A DNA stretch of 64,000 nt from Arenibacter amylolyticus. GTDB lineage: Bacteria > Bacteroidota > Bacteroidia > Flavobacteriales > Flavobacteriaceae. Shown in pieces: positions 25,807-35,337 of this stretch. The stretch covers positions 21,888 through 85,887 of the forward strand of contig NZ_MTAZ01000049.1 in the NCBI RefSeq assembly GCF_002150785.1. Direction: 5' to 3'. The translations under genes and the position numbers were made by a program. Under the pieces are notes generated by a model. The model searched no databases and was not told the origin of the DNA. It was given only the letters and a program-made list of their open reading frames with translations. How positions within the stretch are numbered: position 1 is the first letter of the stretch; every line of letters starts with the position of its first letter.

Positions 25807-27890
25807 GCCGATTTTTTCTGTTGCTGTCTACCACGGGGTACGGTAAAGTAAAAGATGGAGCCTTTCTCCACTTCGCTTTGTACCCACAACTTTCCACCAT
25901 TATTTAATATCATTTCCTTACATAAAGACAATCCTAAACCGGTTCCTTTCTCATTATTGGTGCCATAGGTGGTGTAATTGGAATTCTTTTGAAGGATTTT
26001 CTCTTGAATATCTTTTGGGATTCCCTGACCGGTATCCTTAACAAATACTTCTATATAATCCTTATTTTCCACGGCCCCAAAGGTAATACAGCCTTGGTTG
26101 GGTGTAAACTTTATAGCATTGCTCAATAAATTGCGCAACACTACACTCATTTGGTTTTCATCGGCATAAATCCAGATATCATCAGAAACTGAATTTTTTA
26201 CTTCGATAGATTTTTTAGAGCTTATTTCATTTAAGAGGTTAATGTTTCGTTGAACCAGATTGGAAAGCATAACATTGGATGGTGTAGTGGTAGACACCTT
26301 CATTTGCGACTGACCCCAGCTAAGTAAGTTATTTAAGGTGAAGGATAGGTTGTTTACATCATTCTTTAACTTTGGGACAAATGCCATAAAGTCTTCCCGT
26401 TCCATCTGTCCACTATTTAGCATTGTCAACACACTTTCCAAAGCCCCAATAGGCCCGCGTAGGTCGTGCGCAATGATGGAAAATAGTTTGTTCTTTGTTT
26501 CATTGGATGCCTGTAACTCCAATTTTCCTTGCTCTAAAACTTCCTTTTGCTGTTGAAGCTTATGATTTAAGTTTTTCTGAATTTTCTGGGCCCTTGCCAC
26601 AAAGAATCCAACTATTCCCATGATGGCAATTATCAATAGGGAAATGTAGATATAATATTGTTGCCTAGCCAAGGCTTTTTCGTTCGCTTCAATTAAAGCC
26701 TCTTGCTGATCTTTATGGGCAATTTCGGTTTTTAATAGGGTTAAACTGTTTCTATTCTCATCCCTAGCTAAGGTGTCCGATATTTTTTGAAATATTTCAT
26801 GGTACTCCAAAGCTTTCGCATAGTCATTTTCGTCCTTGTATATTTTATAAAGTGTTTTGGATCCGCTTTTTATGCCCTCCATGGATTTTATTTTAGAGGC
26901 TATATCATAGGATTTTTGGGCGTACTTTAAAGCTGCGTCGTCATTATTGAGTGCTAAATACGCCTCTGCCATTCCATTATATAAGTCTATGCTGCCTCTT
27001 GGATCCTGGAGTTCATTATGTAATTCATTACTTTTATTATACCAAAATAGCGCCAAGGAATGCCTTTTTTGCATTAGGTAAATCCTGCCTTTTACCATAT
27101 ACGAATAGGCAAGCCAATCTTGAACCTTATTTTGTTTAAAGATGGCGATGCTTTTATCAATATGTGTGAGTGCATTTTCATATTGTTGTGTTTCCGTATA
27201 GATATTCGCCAAATTGCTCATGGTTTGGGCAGAGTTAATTGGATCTCCAACAATTTTATTGAGGTTTTCTACCTTTTGAAAAAAGTATAAAGCCTGTTCG
27301 TAGTCCTTATGGTAGACATATATACTGGCTAAATTTTCGTTGATAACAGCTTCTATTAATTTGTCTCCATGGGCCTGAGCCAGTTCTAAACTTTCCAAAT
27401 ATCTTTTTAAGGCAAGGGAGTAGTTTCCGGTATAGACATATTCGGAGGCCAAATTGTTGGTAATTCTCAGAATTAAATCCGTGTTATCATCGGATTTTGC
27501 CAATACCAAGGCTCTTCGGAAATAGGAGATGGACTCGGTGTGTTTACCTCTATCGGAATAGTAGTCTCCTATATTCTTTAGTGCTTCGCCTTGGCCTGAT
27601 TTATAATTAATTTCTTTGCTCAACAATTCGGCCTCCTTGGCCAGCAGTAACAAGCTGTCTGGATTAACAAACCGCAATTCAAGCGCCAAGTCGTTTAAAA
27701 GTCCGATATATAGTTCTTCATCCTTTACTATTTTACCGTCCTCCTTAATTTTCTTAATGGATGCCTTTAGATGGGCAACAATGTTTTCCTTTCCATATAG
27801 TAACGCTCCATTAAAATTAAAAAATAGAAACAGAACGATGAACACTACATTTCGTCTCTGCTTTATGTGATTTAATGGCTGGGTATACAT
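25803..27890 (-). CDS. TPR sensor histidine kinase (HisKA type)
   Basis: A 695-residue kinase. An N-terminal signal or anchor sequence (NVVFIVLFLFFNFNGALLYG) leads to about eight TPR units in the periplasm (residues 70-380), a membrane span (YYIYISLLIIAIMGIVGFFV), a coiled-coil linker and the kinase core. The phosphoacceptor is the His of FSIIAHDLRGP; ATP-binding boxes are N (NLLSNAIKFT), G1 (DTGQGIP) and G2 (GTGLGLSL). No response regulator or receiver domain is adjacent, so it is an orphan kinase. The ATG was chosen over a TTG seven codons upstream. TPRs suggest sensing through protein binding, stimulus unknown. Confidence 0.9.
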   Translation of the reverse strand: MYTQPLNHIKQRRNVVFIVLFLFFNFNGALLYGKENIVAHLKASIKKIKEDGKIVKDEELYIGLLNDLALELRFVNPDSLLLLAKEAELLSKEINYKSGQGEALKNIGDYYSDRGKHTESISYFRRALVLAKSDDNTDLILRITNNLASEYVYTGNYSLALKRYLESLELAQAHGDKLIEAVINENLASIYVYHKDYEQALYFFQKVENLNKIVGDPINSAQTMSNLANIYTETQQYENALTHIDKSIAIFKQNKVQDWLAYSYMVKGRIYLMQKRHSLALFWYNKSNELHNELQDPRGSIDLYNGMAEAYLALNNDDAALKYAQKSYDIASKIKSMEGIKSGSKTLYKIYKDENDYAKALEYHEIFQKISDTLARDENRNSLTLLKTEIAHKDQQEALIEANEKALARQQYYIYISLLIIAIMGIVGFFVARAQKIQKNLNHKLQQQKEVLEQGKLELQASNETKNKLFSIIAHDLRGPIGALESVLTMLNSGQMEREDFMAFVPKLKNDVNNLSFTLNNLLSWGQSQMKVSTTTPSNVMLSNLVQRNINLLNEISSKKSIEVKNSVSDDIWIYADENQMSVVLRNLLSNAIKFTPNQGCITFGAVENKDYIEVFVKDTGQGIPKDIQEKILQKNSNYTTYGTNNEKGTGLGLSLCKEMILNNGGKLWVQSEVEKGSIFYFTVPRGRQQQKKSA

Positions 27891-28089
27891 GGGGGTATTT
27901 TCTTGTTTCAATGCTGGATAAAACTACTTTTCTTTCAATGTACTAGGTAAAAAATGTTGTGAATGATAGCTTTCTTGTTGTTTCAACCATAAAAATACAC
28001 CTTTTATCGAGGATTTATAAGTAAATAGCTAAGTTTAAACACTAAAGGTAAGATTATTCAACATATCTGAAAAATAAGGTCGATTTTAT

Positions 28090-28120
28090 TTTGTCTGATG
28101 AAACAAAAAATCTATCTTTG
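28090..28120 (+). promoter_or_regulatory. Bacteroidota-type promoter of tRNA-His
   Basis: TTTG at the left end and TATCTTTG at the right end are separated by 19 nt, matching the Bacteroidota primary-sigma consensus (TTTG, 19-20 nt, TAnnTTTG). The tRNA begins 16 nt further on. This is the best complete promoter in the window. Confidence 0.7.
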
Positions 28121-28136
28121 CCACCGCTTACAAATG

Positions 28137-28210
28137 GTGGTTGTAGCTCAGCTGGTTAGAGCGCTGGATTGTGGTTCCAGAGGTCGCCGGTTCGAACCCG
28201 GTCTTCCACC
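28137..28210 (+). tRNA. tRNA-His (GTG anticodon)
   Basis: A full cloverleaf: acceptor GTGGTTG, D arm GCTC...GAGC, anticodon stem CTGGA/TCCAG enclosing TTGTGGT with anticodon GTG, T arm GCCGG-TTCGAAC-CCGGT, acceptor 3' strand CTTCCAC and discriminator C. A genomic G stands at position -1 (28136), the identity element of tRNA-His, opposite C73. As I read it, acceptor pairs 5:68 and 6:67 are U-U mismatches. CCA is not fully encoded. A promoter precedes and a terminator follows it directly. Confidence 0.95.
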
Positions 28211-28220
28211 CAAAAATAAC

Positions 28221-28253
28221 AAGCCTTATTCTTAATGAATAGGGCTTTTTTTG
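28221..28253 (+). terminator. Intrinsic terminator after tRNA-His
   Basis: An 11-bp stem AAGCCTTATTC / GAATAGGGCTT (one G-T pair) with a 5-nt loop, followed by a run of seven T, 10 nt after the tRNA. Confidence 0.9.
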
Positions 28254-28465
28254 TGGCCTAAAGTGAAGTGGTCCTAAGGAATGCTTAGCGAGAAAATTTC
28301 ATTATTTAAAGTCTCAAGAGTGGTATTAGTTAATTACTCCTAGACCCAGACTTTGAGATTGATCCTCAATAAGTCAAAGGTAGAGGGATAGTGAGCAGGA
28401 AGTATGTTTCCTACTTCAAGGTAATCCGCGTAGGGAATAAGAGATCGTTGGAGGATCCCCTGATG

Positions 28466-30565
28466 TTAACTAATATAATTCCAAATATTCTTATGTTTTA
28501 CAATCTGGGCATAGGCTTGTCTAATAACCTGATGCCGTTCTAGGTGAGCATCCTCTTTTAAGAGGGCTTGGGCATAACTCCTAGCGATCTTTAAAATCTC
28601 ATTATCCTTAACAATATCCGCGATCTTTAAGTTTAAAACCCCACTTTGCTGAGTACCCATAAGATCTCCGGGGCCCCTTAGCTTTAAGTCTACCTCGGCA
28701 ATTTCGAAACCGTCGGCGGTTCTTACCATAGTTTCCAACCGGGTTTTGGAATCTGCGGATAATTTATGTCCGGTCATCAATATACAAAAACTTTGATCTG
28801 CACCACGGCCAACCCTTCCCCTTAACTGATGAAGCTGAGACAAACCAAATCGCTCTGCGCTCTCTATGATCATTACAGAGGCATTGGGAACATTTACGCC
28901 TACCTCTATTACCGTGGTAGCTACCATTATTTGGGTTTCACCCCGTACAAATCTGTCCATTTCATAATCTTTGTCGGCGGGTTTCATTTGTCCATGAACA
29001 ATGGAGATTTGGTATTTCGGCATAGGAAAATCACGTACAATACTTTCATAGCCATCCATGAGATCCTTATAATCCAACGCTTCGGATTCCTGAATCAACG
29101 GGTATACTACATATATTTGCCGGCCTTTTTCAATCTCATCCCTTATAAATCTAAACACCTTTAATCGGTTGGCATCGTAGCGGTGAACCGTCTTGATGGG
29201 TTTTCTCCCTGGGGGTAGTTCATCAATAGTGGAAATATCTAAATCCCCATATAAGCTCATAGCAAGGGTTCTGGGAATGGGGGTAGCGGTCATGACCAAA
29301 ATATGCGGCGGTATCTCGTTCTTATGCCATAATTTGGCTCGTTGGGCAACGCCAAACCGATGTTGTTCATCTACAATGGCTAATCCTAGGTTCTTAAATT
29401 GAACCTTATCTTCCAACAGTGCGTGCGTTCCTATCAAAATATGAAGGTCTCCACTTTCTAGCTGTTCATGGATTATTTTTCGATCCTTTTTCTTGACCGA
29501 ACCGGTTAATAGAGCAATGTTGACCCCTATATCGCTTAAAAGCTCTTTAATTCCCATATAATGCTGATTAGCCAGTATTTCTGTTGGAGCCATTAAACAG
29601 GCTTGAAAGCCGTTGTCTATAGCTAATAACATGGTCATTAACGCTACAATAGTTTTTCCAGAGCCTACGTCGCCTTGCAATAACCTATTCATTTGGGCAT
29701 TGCTCCCTAGGTCTGCCCTAATTTCTTTGATAACCCGTTTTTGGGCATTGGTGAGGTCAAATGGAAGGTGGTTTTTGTAGAATTCATTAAACAGTGTTCC
29801 TACCTTGTCAAATGTAAAACCTTTAATTCGTTTCTTGTGGCTAAGGTTCTTGGCAATTAGCTGTAATTGGATGTAGAACAATTCTTCAAACTTCAATCTA
29901 AACTGCGCCTTTCCCAATAAATCTTGATTTTTTGGAAAGTGTATATTGAATAGGGCTTCATTTTTTGCAAGTAGTTTTAACCTGTCTAAAATCTCAGGGG
30001 ATAGTGTTTCCGAAAACCTTCCCTTGGTTTCAATAAATAATTGTTGCACCATTTTTCCAATTACCCTGTTGGTTATTCCAGAATTGGATAATTTTTCTGT
30101 GGAAGGGTAAATCGGTTGCATGCCTATTTTAAACCCCTTTTTATGTTCTTCCAGTAATTCCATTTCAGGATGAGGCATGGAAAAGACGCCATTAAACCAA
30201 TTTAACTTACCAAAAATCACATAGGGCACATTTATTTTAAGATTTTCCCGGATCCACTTATGTCCACGGAACCATACCAATTCCATTTCCCCATGTCCAT
30301 CGGTAAATTTGGCAACCAATCTTTTACCCCTTTTTTGCTCTACAGTTTTTATAGATACAATTTTACCAACTATCTGTACCTCGGCACTGGTTCGTTGTAG
30401 TTGGTTTATTTTATAATATTGCGTCTTGTCTATATATCTATTAGGGAATAAATGCAGCAAGTCTTGGCAAGTTTCTATCCCAAGTTCCGACTTTAAGGTG
30501 GCTGCCCTACTAGGGCCCACACCTTTCAAATAGGCTATTGGGGATTGAAGTATGTTGGGGTTCAT
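28466..30565 (-). CDS. recG: ATP-dependent DNA helicase RecG
   Basis: A 699-residue RecG, which reverses stalled forks and processes Holliday junctions. The N-terminal wedge/OB domain starts about residue 60 (AEVQIVGKIVSIKTVE, YVIFGKLNWFNG). Helicase motif I is GDVGSGKT (298-305), Ia APTEILANQH, II DEQHRFG (399-405), III MTATPIPRTL, and the RecA-2 half carries VYPLIQESE, VATTVIEVGVNVPNAS and QLRGRVGRG. Length is normal. It is transcribed away from the M1 aminopeptidase gene with a 114-bp divergent gap. Confidence 0.96.
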   Translation of the reverse strand: MNPNILQSPIAYLKGVGPSRAATLKSELGIETCQDLLHLFPNRYIDKTQYYKINQLQRTSAEVQIVGKIVSIKTVEQKRGKRLVAKFTDGHGEMELVWFRGHKWIRENLKINVPYVIFGKLNWFNGVFSMPHPEMELLEEHKKGFKIGMQPIYPSTEKLSNSGITNRVIGKMVQQLFIETKGRFSETLSPEILDRLKLLAKNEALFNIHFPKNQDLLGKAQFRLKFEELFYIQLQLIAKNLSHKKRIKGFTFDKVGTLFNEFYKNHLPFDLTNAQKRVIKEIRADLGSNAQMNRLLQGDVGSGKTIVALMTMLLAIDNGFQACLMAPTEILANQHYMGIKELLSDIGVNIALLTGSVKKKDRKIIHEQLESGDLHILIGTHALLEDKVQFKNLGLAIVDEQHRFGVAQRAKLWHKNEIPPHILVMTATPIPRTLAMSLYGDLDISTIDELPPGRKPIKTVHRYDANRLKVFRFIRDEIEKGRQIYVVYPLIQESEALDYKDLMDGYESIVRDFPMPKYQISIVHGQMKPADKDYEMDRFVRGETQIMVATTVIEVGVNVPNASVMIIESAERFGLSQLHQLRGRVGRGADQSFCILMTGHKLSADSKTRLETMVRTADGFEIAEVDLKLRGPGDLMGTQQSGVLNLKIADIVKDNEILKIARSYAQALLKEDAHLERHQVIRQAYAQIVKHKNIWNYIS

Positions 30566-30679
30566 TGGATTAAATTAATTATTTTGCCAGGGATTGTATC
30601 TACAGGTCCGGTATTAGCCGTGCTATTTTATATATTGGACTAAAATAGGACTTACTATAATTAACTGCAATAAACTAAA

Positions 30680-32797
30680 ATGCTAAATTTAGGAAGACTT
30701 GGAGCTGCATCTATAAGCCGTATCATTATTTCTTTCTTCCTGCTGTTTGTTTATGTGGGTGCCGCCCAACATCAGGATAAGGTGAATTTCACAGAGGCAG
30801 CGGTAGAATTGTATCCCGATGCTTACAATAAAAGTATTGCTGGGGATGTAGACTATAAGTTCCGTATCCTTCAAGATGTGGATAGCATTTTTCTAGATGC
30901 CCAAAACTTGGATATATCCACCGTGCTTCTCAACAATAAAAAGGTGAAATACAGGAACAACGGAAAAACCTTAACCGTTTATAAACCGTATCGTAAAAAC
31001 CGCACCTACAACTTAAAAATCTCCTATACCGCCAAACCTAAGCAAACCGTATATTTTATAGGATGGGACAGTTTGTCTACCACCCATCAGATATGGACAC
31101 AGGGACAGGGGAAATATACCAGTCATTGGCTTCCTAGTTTTGATGATATGCAAGAAAAGGTGATTTTTAACCTTAATATTTACTTTGATAAGGATTACCA
31201 GGTTCTAGCTAATGGGAAGCTGATGGGGGTCTATACGAAAGGGGAGCTTAATAAATGGGTCTTTACTATGGATCGGCCCATGAGTAGCTATCTCTTGGCC
31301 TTTGCCATAGGGGAATTTGATAAAAAAGAACTTAGGTCGTCTAGCGGAATCCCACTTCATCTTTACTACCATCCGAGAGATTCACTCTTAGTAGAACCCA
31401 CCTATAGGTATACTCGGGAGATTTTTCAATTTCTAGAACATGAGATCGGACTGGGGTTTCCATGGAGAAAATACGATCAAGTGCCAGTGCGCGACTTTCT
31501 TCATGCTGGAATGGAAAATACGGGACTCACCATATTTTCCGAGGGATTTCTATCGGACTCCATTGCATTTAATGATAGGAACTATGTGAATGTAAACGCT
31601 CATGAAATGGCCCATCAATGGTTTGGAAACCTAGTGACTCAAACAGATAGTAGATCCCATTGGTTACACGAAGGCTTTGCAACCTACTATGCCCTTTTGG
31701 CGGAAAAGGAAATCTTTGGTGAGGCTTATTTCCACTGGAAGCTATATGAAACTGCACAAAAGTTAAAACAAGACTCCTTACTCAATGGGGGAGAAGCCTT
31801 AACAGATCCTAAGGCCAGTAGTCTTACTTTTTATGATAAAGGAGCCTGGGCAGTTCACATGCTGCGTCAAGAACTGGGAGATTTAGTATACAAGGCCGGT
31901 GTGAAACAATTTTTGGAGCGGTATAAATATCAAAATGCGGATATAGAACAATTTTTACGTGAAATGGAGCTGGTTAGTGGGGCTAATCTTAATTGGTTTA
32001 AAAAGAAATGGCTTTCTGGTACAACTTTTCCCTATCAGGACGTAAAGGATATTTTAGTAAGTGAATCCACAGAAGTGGCACAATTCTACCATTTGCAGGA
32101 TGCGTTGATCTCCACTAAAGAAGAACGACAATCGATTATAGAAAATTATTGGAATAAAACGGAGTCGGAGTACCTAAGGGCCAAAATAATTGAAACCAAT
32201 TTTGAAGATTTGTCCCAGGCATTTCTAAAAAAAGCACTAGAAACCAATAATCTAAAAATACGTCAAGCCATCGCAATTAACGCTAAAAAAATTCCGTTGG
32301 AATTGAAAGCTGATTTTGAATCGCTCCTGAATGATGAAAGTTATCTAACCCAAGAGCATATATTATATAAATTATGGATATATTTCCCTGAAGCAAGGGA
32401 AAAGTATTTAAACCATACCATAAATACTATTGGATTTCCGGATAGAAATATGCGGATTTTGTGGTTAACCTTAGCGTTGGTTACCAAGGATTATAATCCT
32501 AAAAACCGTACGTCCTATTATGAGGAACTCAATGGATATACAGACCCTAGCTACCCCTTTGAGGTGAGGCAGAATGCTTTTGGGATGTTAATGGAGGTGA
32601 TTGGTTTATCCGATAAGAACTTGCTAGACCTTATTCAGGCAGCACAACATCATTCCTGGCAGTTTAGACAATTTTCCAGGAAGATGATAGATCACCTTTT
32701 GGAAGAAGAAGGGATGCCAAAAAGAATAGAAAATTTAATGGGAAAACTAAATGACGAAGAAAGGCGTTATATGTATACTAAATTAAAGAAGAGATGA
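30680..32797 (+). CDS. M1 family aminopeptidase
   Basis: A 705-residue zinc metallopeptidase with an N-terminal signal/anchor (ISRIIISFFLLFVYVGAAQ). Residues 40-230 form the beta-rich M1 N-domain. The zinc site is HEMAHQWFGN (His308, His312) with the third ligand Glu331 in WLHEGFATYY; the exopeptidase motif appears as HAGMENTGLTIF. It should trim amino-terminal residues from peptides in the periplasm. The gene ends in ATGA shared with the first of two patatin genes, so all three are translationally coupled. Confidence 0.93.
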   Translation: MLNLGRLGAASISRIIISFFLLFVYVGAAQHQDKVNFTEAAVELYPDAYNKSIAGDVDYKFRILQDVDSIFLDAQNLDISTVLLNNKKVKYRNNGKTLTVYKPYRKNRTYNLKISYTAKPKQTVYFIGWDSLSTTHQIWTQGQGKYTSHWLPSFDDMQEKVIFNLNIYFDKDYQVLANGKLMGVYTKGELNKWVFTMDRPMSSYLLAFAIGEFDKKELRSSSGIPLHLYYHPRDSLLVEPTYRYTREIFQFLEHEIGLGFPWRKYDQVPVRDFLHAGMENTGLTIFSEGFLSDSIAFNDRNYVNVNAHEMAHQWFGNLVTQTDSRSHWLHEGFATYYALLAEKEIFGEAYFHWKLYETAQKLKQDSLLNGGEALTDPKASSLTFYDKGAWAVHMLRQELGDLVYKAGVKQFLERYKYQNADIEQFLREMELVSGANLNWFKKKWLSGTTFPYQDVKDILVSESTEVAQFYHLQDALISTKEERQSIIENYWNKTESEYLRAKIIETNFEDLSQAFLKKALETNNLKIRQAIAINAKKIPLELKADFESLLNDESYLTQEHILYKLWIYFPEAREKYLNHTINTIGFPDRNMRILWLTLALVTKDYNPKNRTSYYEELNGYTDPSYPFEVRQNAFGMLMEVIGLSDKNLLDLIQAAQHHSWQFRQFSRKMIDHLLEEEGMPKRIENLMGKLNDEERRYMYTKLKKR

Positions 32798-33705
32798 GAG
32801 CAATGGTAATATCTGGGGGAGGTAGTAAAGGTGCCTTTGCGGGTGGTGTTGCCCAGTACCTTATAGAGGAAATGAACCACAACTATGATATGTTTTTGGG
32901 TACTTCTACCGGCAGCTTGTTAATCTCACATCTTGCCCTTAATAAAATTGAAAAAATAAAAAAAGTATATACCTCCGTAGATAAGGATCAGATTTTTAGC
33001 AACTGTCCATTTGTTACCTCTAAGAAACATGGGATAGACACCATTGCTATAAATCATATGAACGTATTGAAAAACTTTTACAAGGGAAGTAAAACGTTTG
33101 GAGAAAGTTACAACCTTCTTAAATTGATTAAAAAAACGCTTACACAAAAAGAATTTGACCAATTAAAATTGGAACGGTCCGATATTATTGTCACGGTTTC
33201 CAATCTATCCTTGAATCAGGTAGAATATAAATCCATTAAAGATTGTACCTATGAGGAGTTTTGCGATTGGATTTGGATTTCTTGTAACTATACCCCCTTT
33301 ATGAGCTTGGCATATAGAAATGGTTGTGAATATGCCGATGGGGGACTGGGTAGTATGGTCCCTATAGAGGAGGCTATCAAAAGAGGAGCTACGGAAGTGG
33401 ATGCAATTATTCTAAAAACCGAGGTGACTCAGCTAAATAGATTGCCTTCTAAGAATGTATTTTCATTACTTACCAATATGTTTTCCTTTATGCTGGATAG
33501 AATAGAGCATCAAAACATACGAATTGGGAAGTATGCTGCTACCCATAACAACGCAATCATTAATTTTTATTACACACCTACAGTTTTAACAACCAACTCG
33601 CTTATTTTTGAAAAGGAAAAAATGTCCCTCTGGTGGGAAAGTGGCTTTAATTTTGCGAAATATAAAAATGCAGAAACCAATCAAATAGAAAGCGCAGTTG
33701 TATGA
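32794..33705 (+). CDS. Patatin-like phospholipase (tandem copy 1)
   Basis: A 303-residue patatin-family lipid acyl hydrolase. The oxyanion loop is SGGGSKGAFAGG (7-18), the nucleophile elbow GTSTG (Ser38) and the catalytic Asp of DGG at 182. No signal peptide or membrane span is seen, so it is cytoplasmic. It overlaps the M1 peptidase gene by four bases and the second copy by four bases. Lipid substrate is unknown. Copy 2 aligns with it without gaps through residue 190. Confidence 0.92.
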   Translation: MRAMVISGGGSKGAFAGGVAQYLIEEMNHNYDMFLGTSTGSLLISHLALNKIEKIKKVYTSVDKDQIFSNCPFVTSKKHGIDTIAINHMNVLKNFYKGSKTFGESYNLLKLIKKTLTQKEFDQLKLERSDIIVTVSNLSLNQVEYKSIKDCTYEEFCDWIWISCNYTPFMSLAYRNGCEYADGGLGSMVPIEEAIKRGATEVDAIILKTEVTQLNRLPSKNVFSLLTNMFSFMLDRIEHQNIRIGKYAATHNNAIINFYYTPTVLTTNSLIFEKEKMSLWWESGFNFAKYKNAETNQIESAVV

Positions 33706-34619
33706 GAGCATTGGTAATTAGTGGTGGGGGTAGTAAAGGTGCTTTTGCCGGGGGCGTAGCACAGTACCTCATGGAAGTGGAAAAACGTGAATATGATATT
33801 TTTGTGGGTACCTCTACCGGCAGTCTTTTGATTCCACAATTGGCCTTGAACAAAATTGATAAACTTCATGAGATATACACCAATGTTAATCAACATGCTA
33901 TTTTTAGCCTAAACCCATTCGTGGTACGGAAAAAGGAAGGAAGGGAATATGTATCTATTAATTTTCTAACATCAATTCTCCAATTCATTAAAAGGAAACG
34001 AACCTTTGGTGAGAGTAAATCCTTACGACGAACTATTAAGAAAAACTTCTCCGTACAAGATTTTAACGAGATTAGAGAATCTGGCAAGGAAGTGGTGGTC
34101 ACCGTTTCTAATCTGTCTAAAAACATGGTGGAATATAAATCGATAAAAGATTTTACCTATGCCGAATTCTGTGATTGGATATGGATATCTTGCAATTACA
34201 TCCCCTTTATGTCTTTGGTGAAAAAAGATGGGTTTGAATACGGGGATGGGGGACTAGGCTGCGTAGTGCCCATTAGGGAAGCCATTAAGCGGGGAGCAAC
34301 CGAAGTAGATGCTATTGTTTTGGAATCGGAGAAAATGGAACGCAATAAGGTGCTGGGTAAAAACCCATTCTCACTAATGCTTAGTATTTACGGGTTTGTG
34401 TTAGATCAGATAGAATACCACGATATTTCGGAAGGGGTCTTGGCAGCAAAACATCGTGGTGTTCAATTAAACTTATATTATACACCTACTAGATTAACGG
34501 AAAACTCCTTGGTCTTTAATAAAAAACTAATGACCAAATGGTGGCAACAGGGCTTTAGTTATGCTGAGGAGAAATTTGCAGCCTCCCCAGAGCAACCCAT
34601 AAAGGCTACAAGGAACTAA
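33702..34619 (+). CDS. Patatin-like phospholipase (tandem copy 2)
   Basis: A 305-residue paralogue of the preceding gene, with the same landmarks at the same residue numbers: GGGSKGAF (8-15), Ser38 in GTSTG and Asp182 in DGG. Long stretches such as VTVSNLS, EYKSIKD, FCDWIWISCNY and RGATEVDAI are shared, while the mid-region (70-130) has diverged. It begins inside the stop of copy 1 (ATGA). The pair is a tandem duplication that has kept both active sites, perhaps acting as a heterodimer or on different lipids (inference). Confidence 0.92.
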   Translation: MRALVISGGGSKGAFAGGVAQYLMEVEKREYDIFVGTSTGSLLIPQLALNKIDKLHEIYTNVNQHAIFSLNPFVVRKKEGREYVSINFLTSILQFIKRKRTFGESKSLRRTIKKNFSVQDFNEIRESGKEVVVTVSNLSKNMVEYKSIKDFTYAEFCDWIWISCNYIPFMSLVKKDGFEYGDGGLGCVVPIREAIKRGATEVDAIVLESEKMERNKVLGKNPFSLMLSIYGFVLDQIEYHDISEGVLAAKHRGVQLNLYYTPTRLTENSLVFNKKLMTKWWQQGFSYAEEKFAASPEQPIKATRN

Positions 34620-34667
34620 GCCGCTACCCAGCTATACATTGTCCAAGTTCCATGGTCTTCTTAAAGT

Positions 34668-35186
34668 TTACCACAGGTCACTAATCTCCTTTTTTACATA
34701 GGAAAGTGCTGTAGCAGATGGGGAAGCTTTGTCCATACTAGCACTTAGGATATCCTCCCTAAATTTATCCGAAGAATCGGATTCGCTCATACCCGCTTTA
34801 CGGATCATTTGTATGGTAGCGCTCTTTGCCGCCTTTATTATATTCCAACACTCATCTGTCATATAAATCTGCTGGGAAAGGTTATGGTCAAATTCATTTT
34901 CAATGGTCTTGATCAACAACTTCTCATAATCGTTCTTGTTGGAGGATACAGGCGAAACACGCACCACTAAATTGGGGATGGAGATCCTTTCCAGAAACAA
35001 TGCCATTCTTTCATAAGCCTGTAACCGGATGGGCAGGGTGTTTTTTTGTGAATCCTTATGTAATAGAAATCTTCTTCTTCCTTCCTCGTTCCTGGTATGT
35101 AGCCTAAAAAAGTAAAAGGCCACTACCCCTGTAACCACTGCAGGTAAGAGATAGGCAAAAAGCTGTAAAATTCCATCATCGGTCAT
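34668..35186 (-). CDS. Membrane-anchored protein of unknown function
   Basis: A 172-residue protein with one N-terminal membrane span (LFAYLLPAVVTGVVAFYFF), then a basic stretch (RNEEGRRRFLLHKD) and a helical cytoplasmic domain (LPIRLQAYERMALFLERISIPNLVVRV; NEFDHNLSQQIYMTDECWNIIKAAKSATIQMI). I do not recognise a named family with confidence, but the well-organised composition argues for a real, probably Bacteroidota-specific gene. It stands alone, converging on the patatin pair. Confidence 0.75.
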   Translation of the reverse strand: MTDDGILQLFAYLLPAVVTGVVAFYFFRLHTRNEEGRRRFLLHKDSQKNTLPIRLQAYERMALFLERISIPNLVVRVSPVSSNKNDYEKLLIKTIENEFDHNLSQQIYMTDECWNIIKAAKSATIQMIRKAGMSESDSSDKFREDILSASMDKASPSATALSYVKKEISDLW

Positions 35187-35337
35187 AATCGTCTTTGTGT
35201 TTAGGTTGATAGTTGAATAAACGGACTAATCCCAAAAAAATTATAGAATTTCTTTAATAATTGCAAGTCATAAGGGGTAATACTAAATCGGTCCCTAAGC
35301 GATCCAATTCCCTTAAAGCCCTAGCGCCCCGCCATTT

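Noticed and set aside
32794..34619. Patatins as anti-phage (CBASS-like) effectors
   Set aside because: No nucleotide cyclase or other defence gene lies nearby; they are coupled to an aminopeptidase instead.
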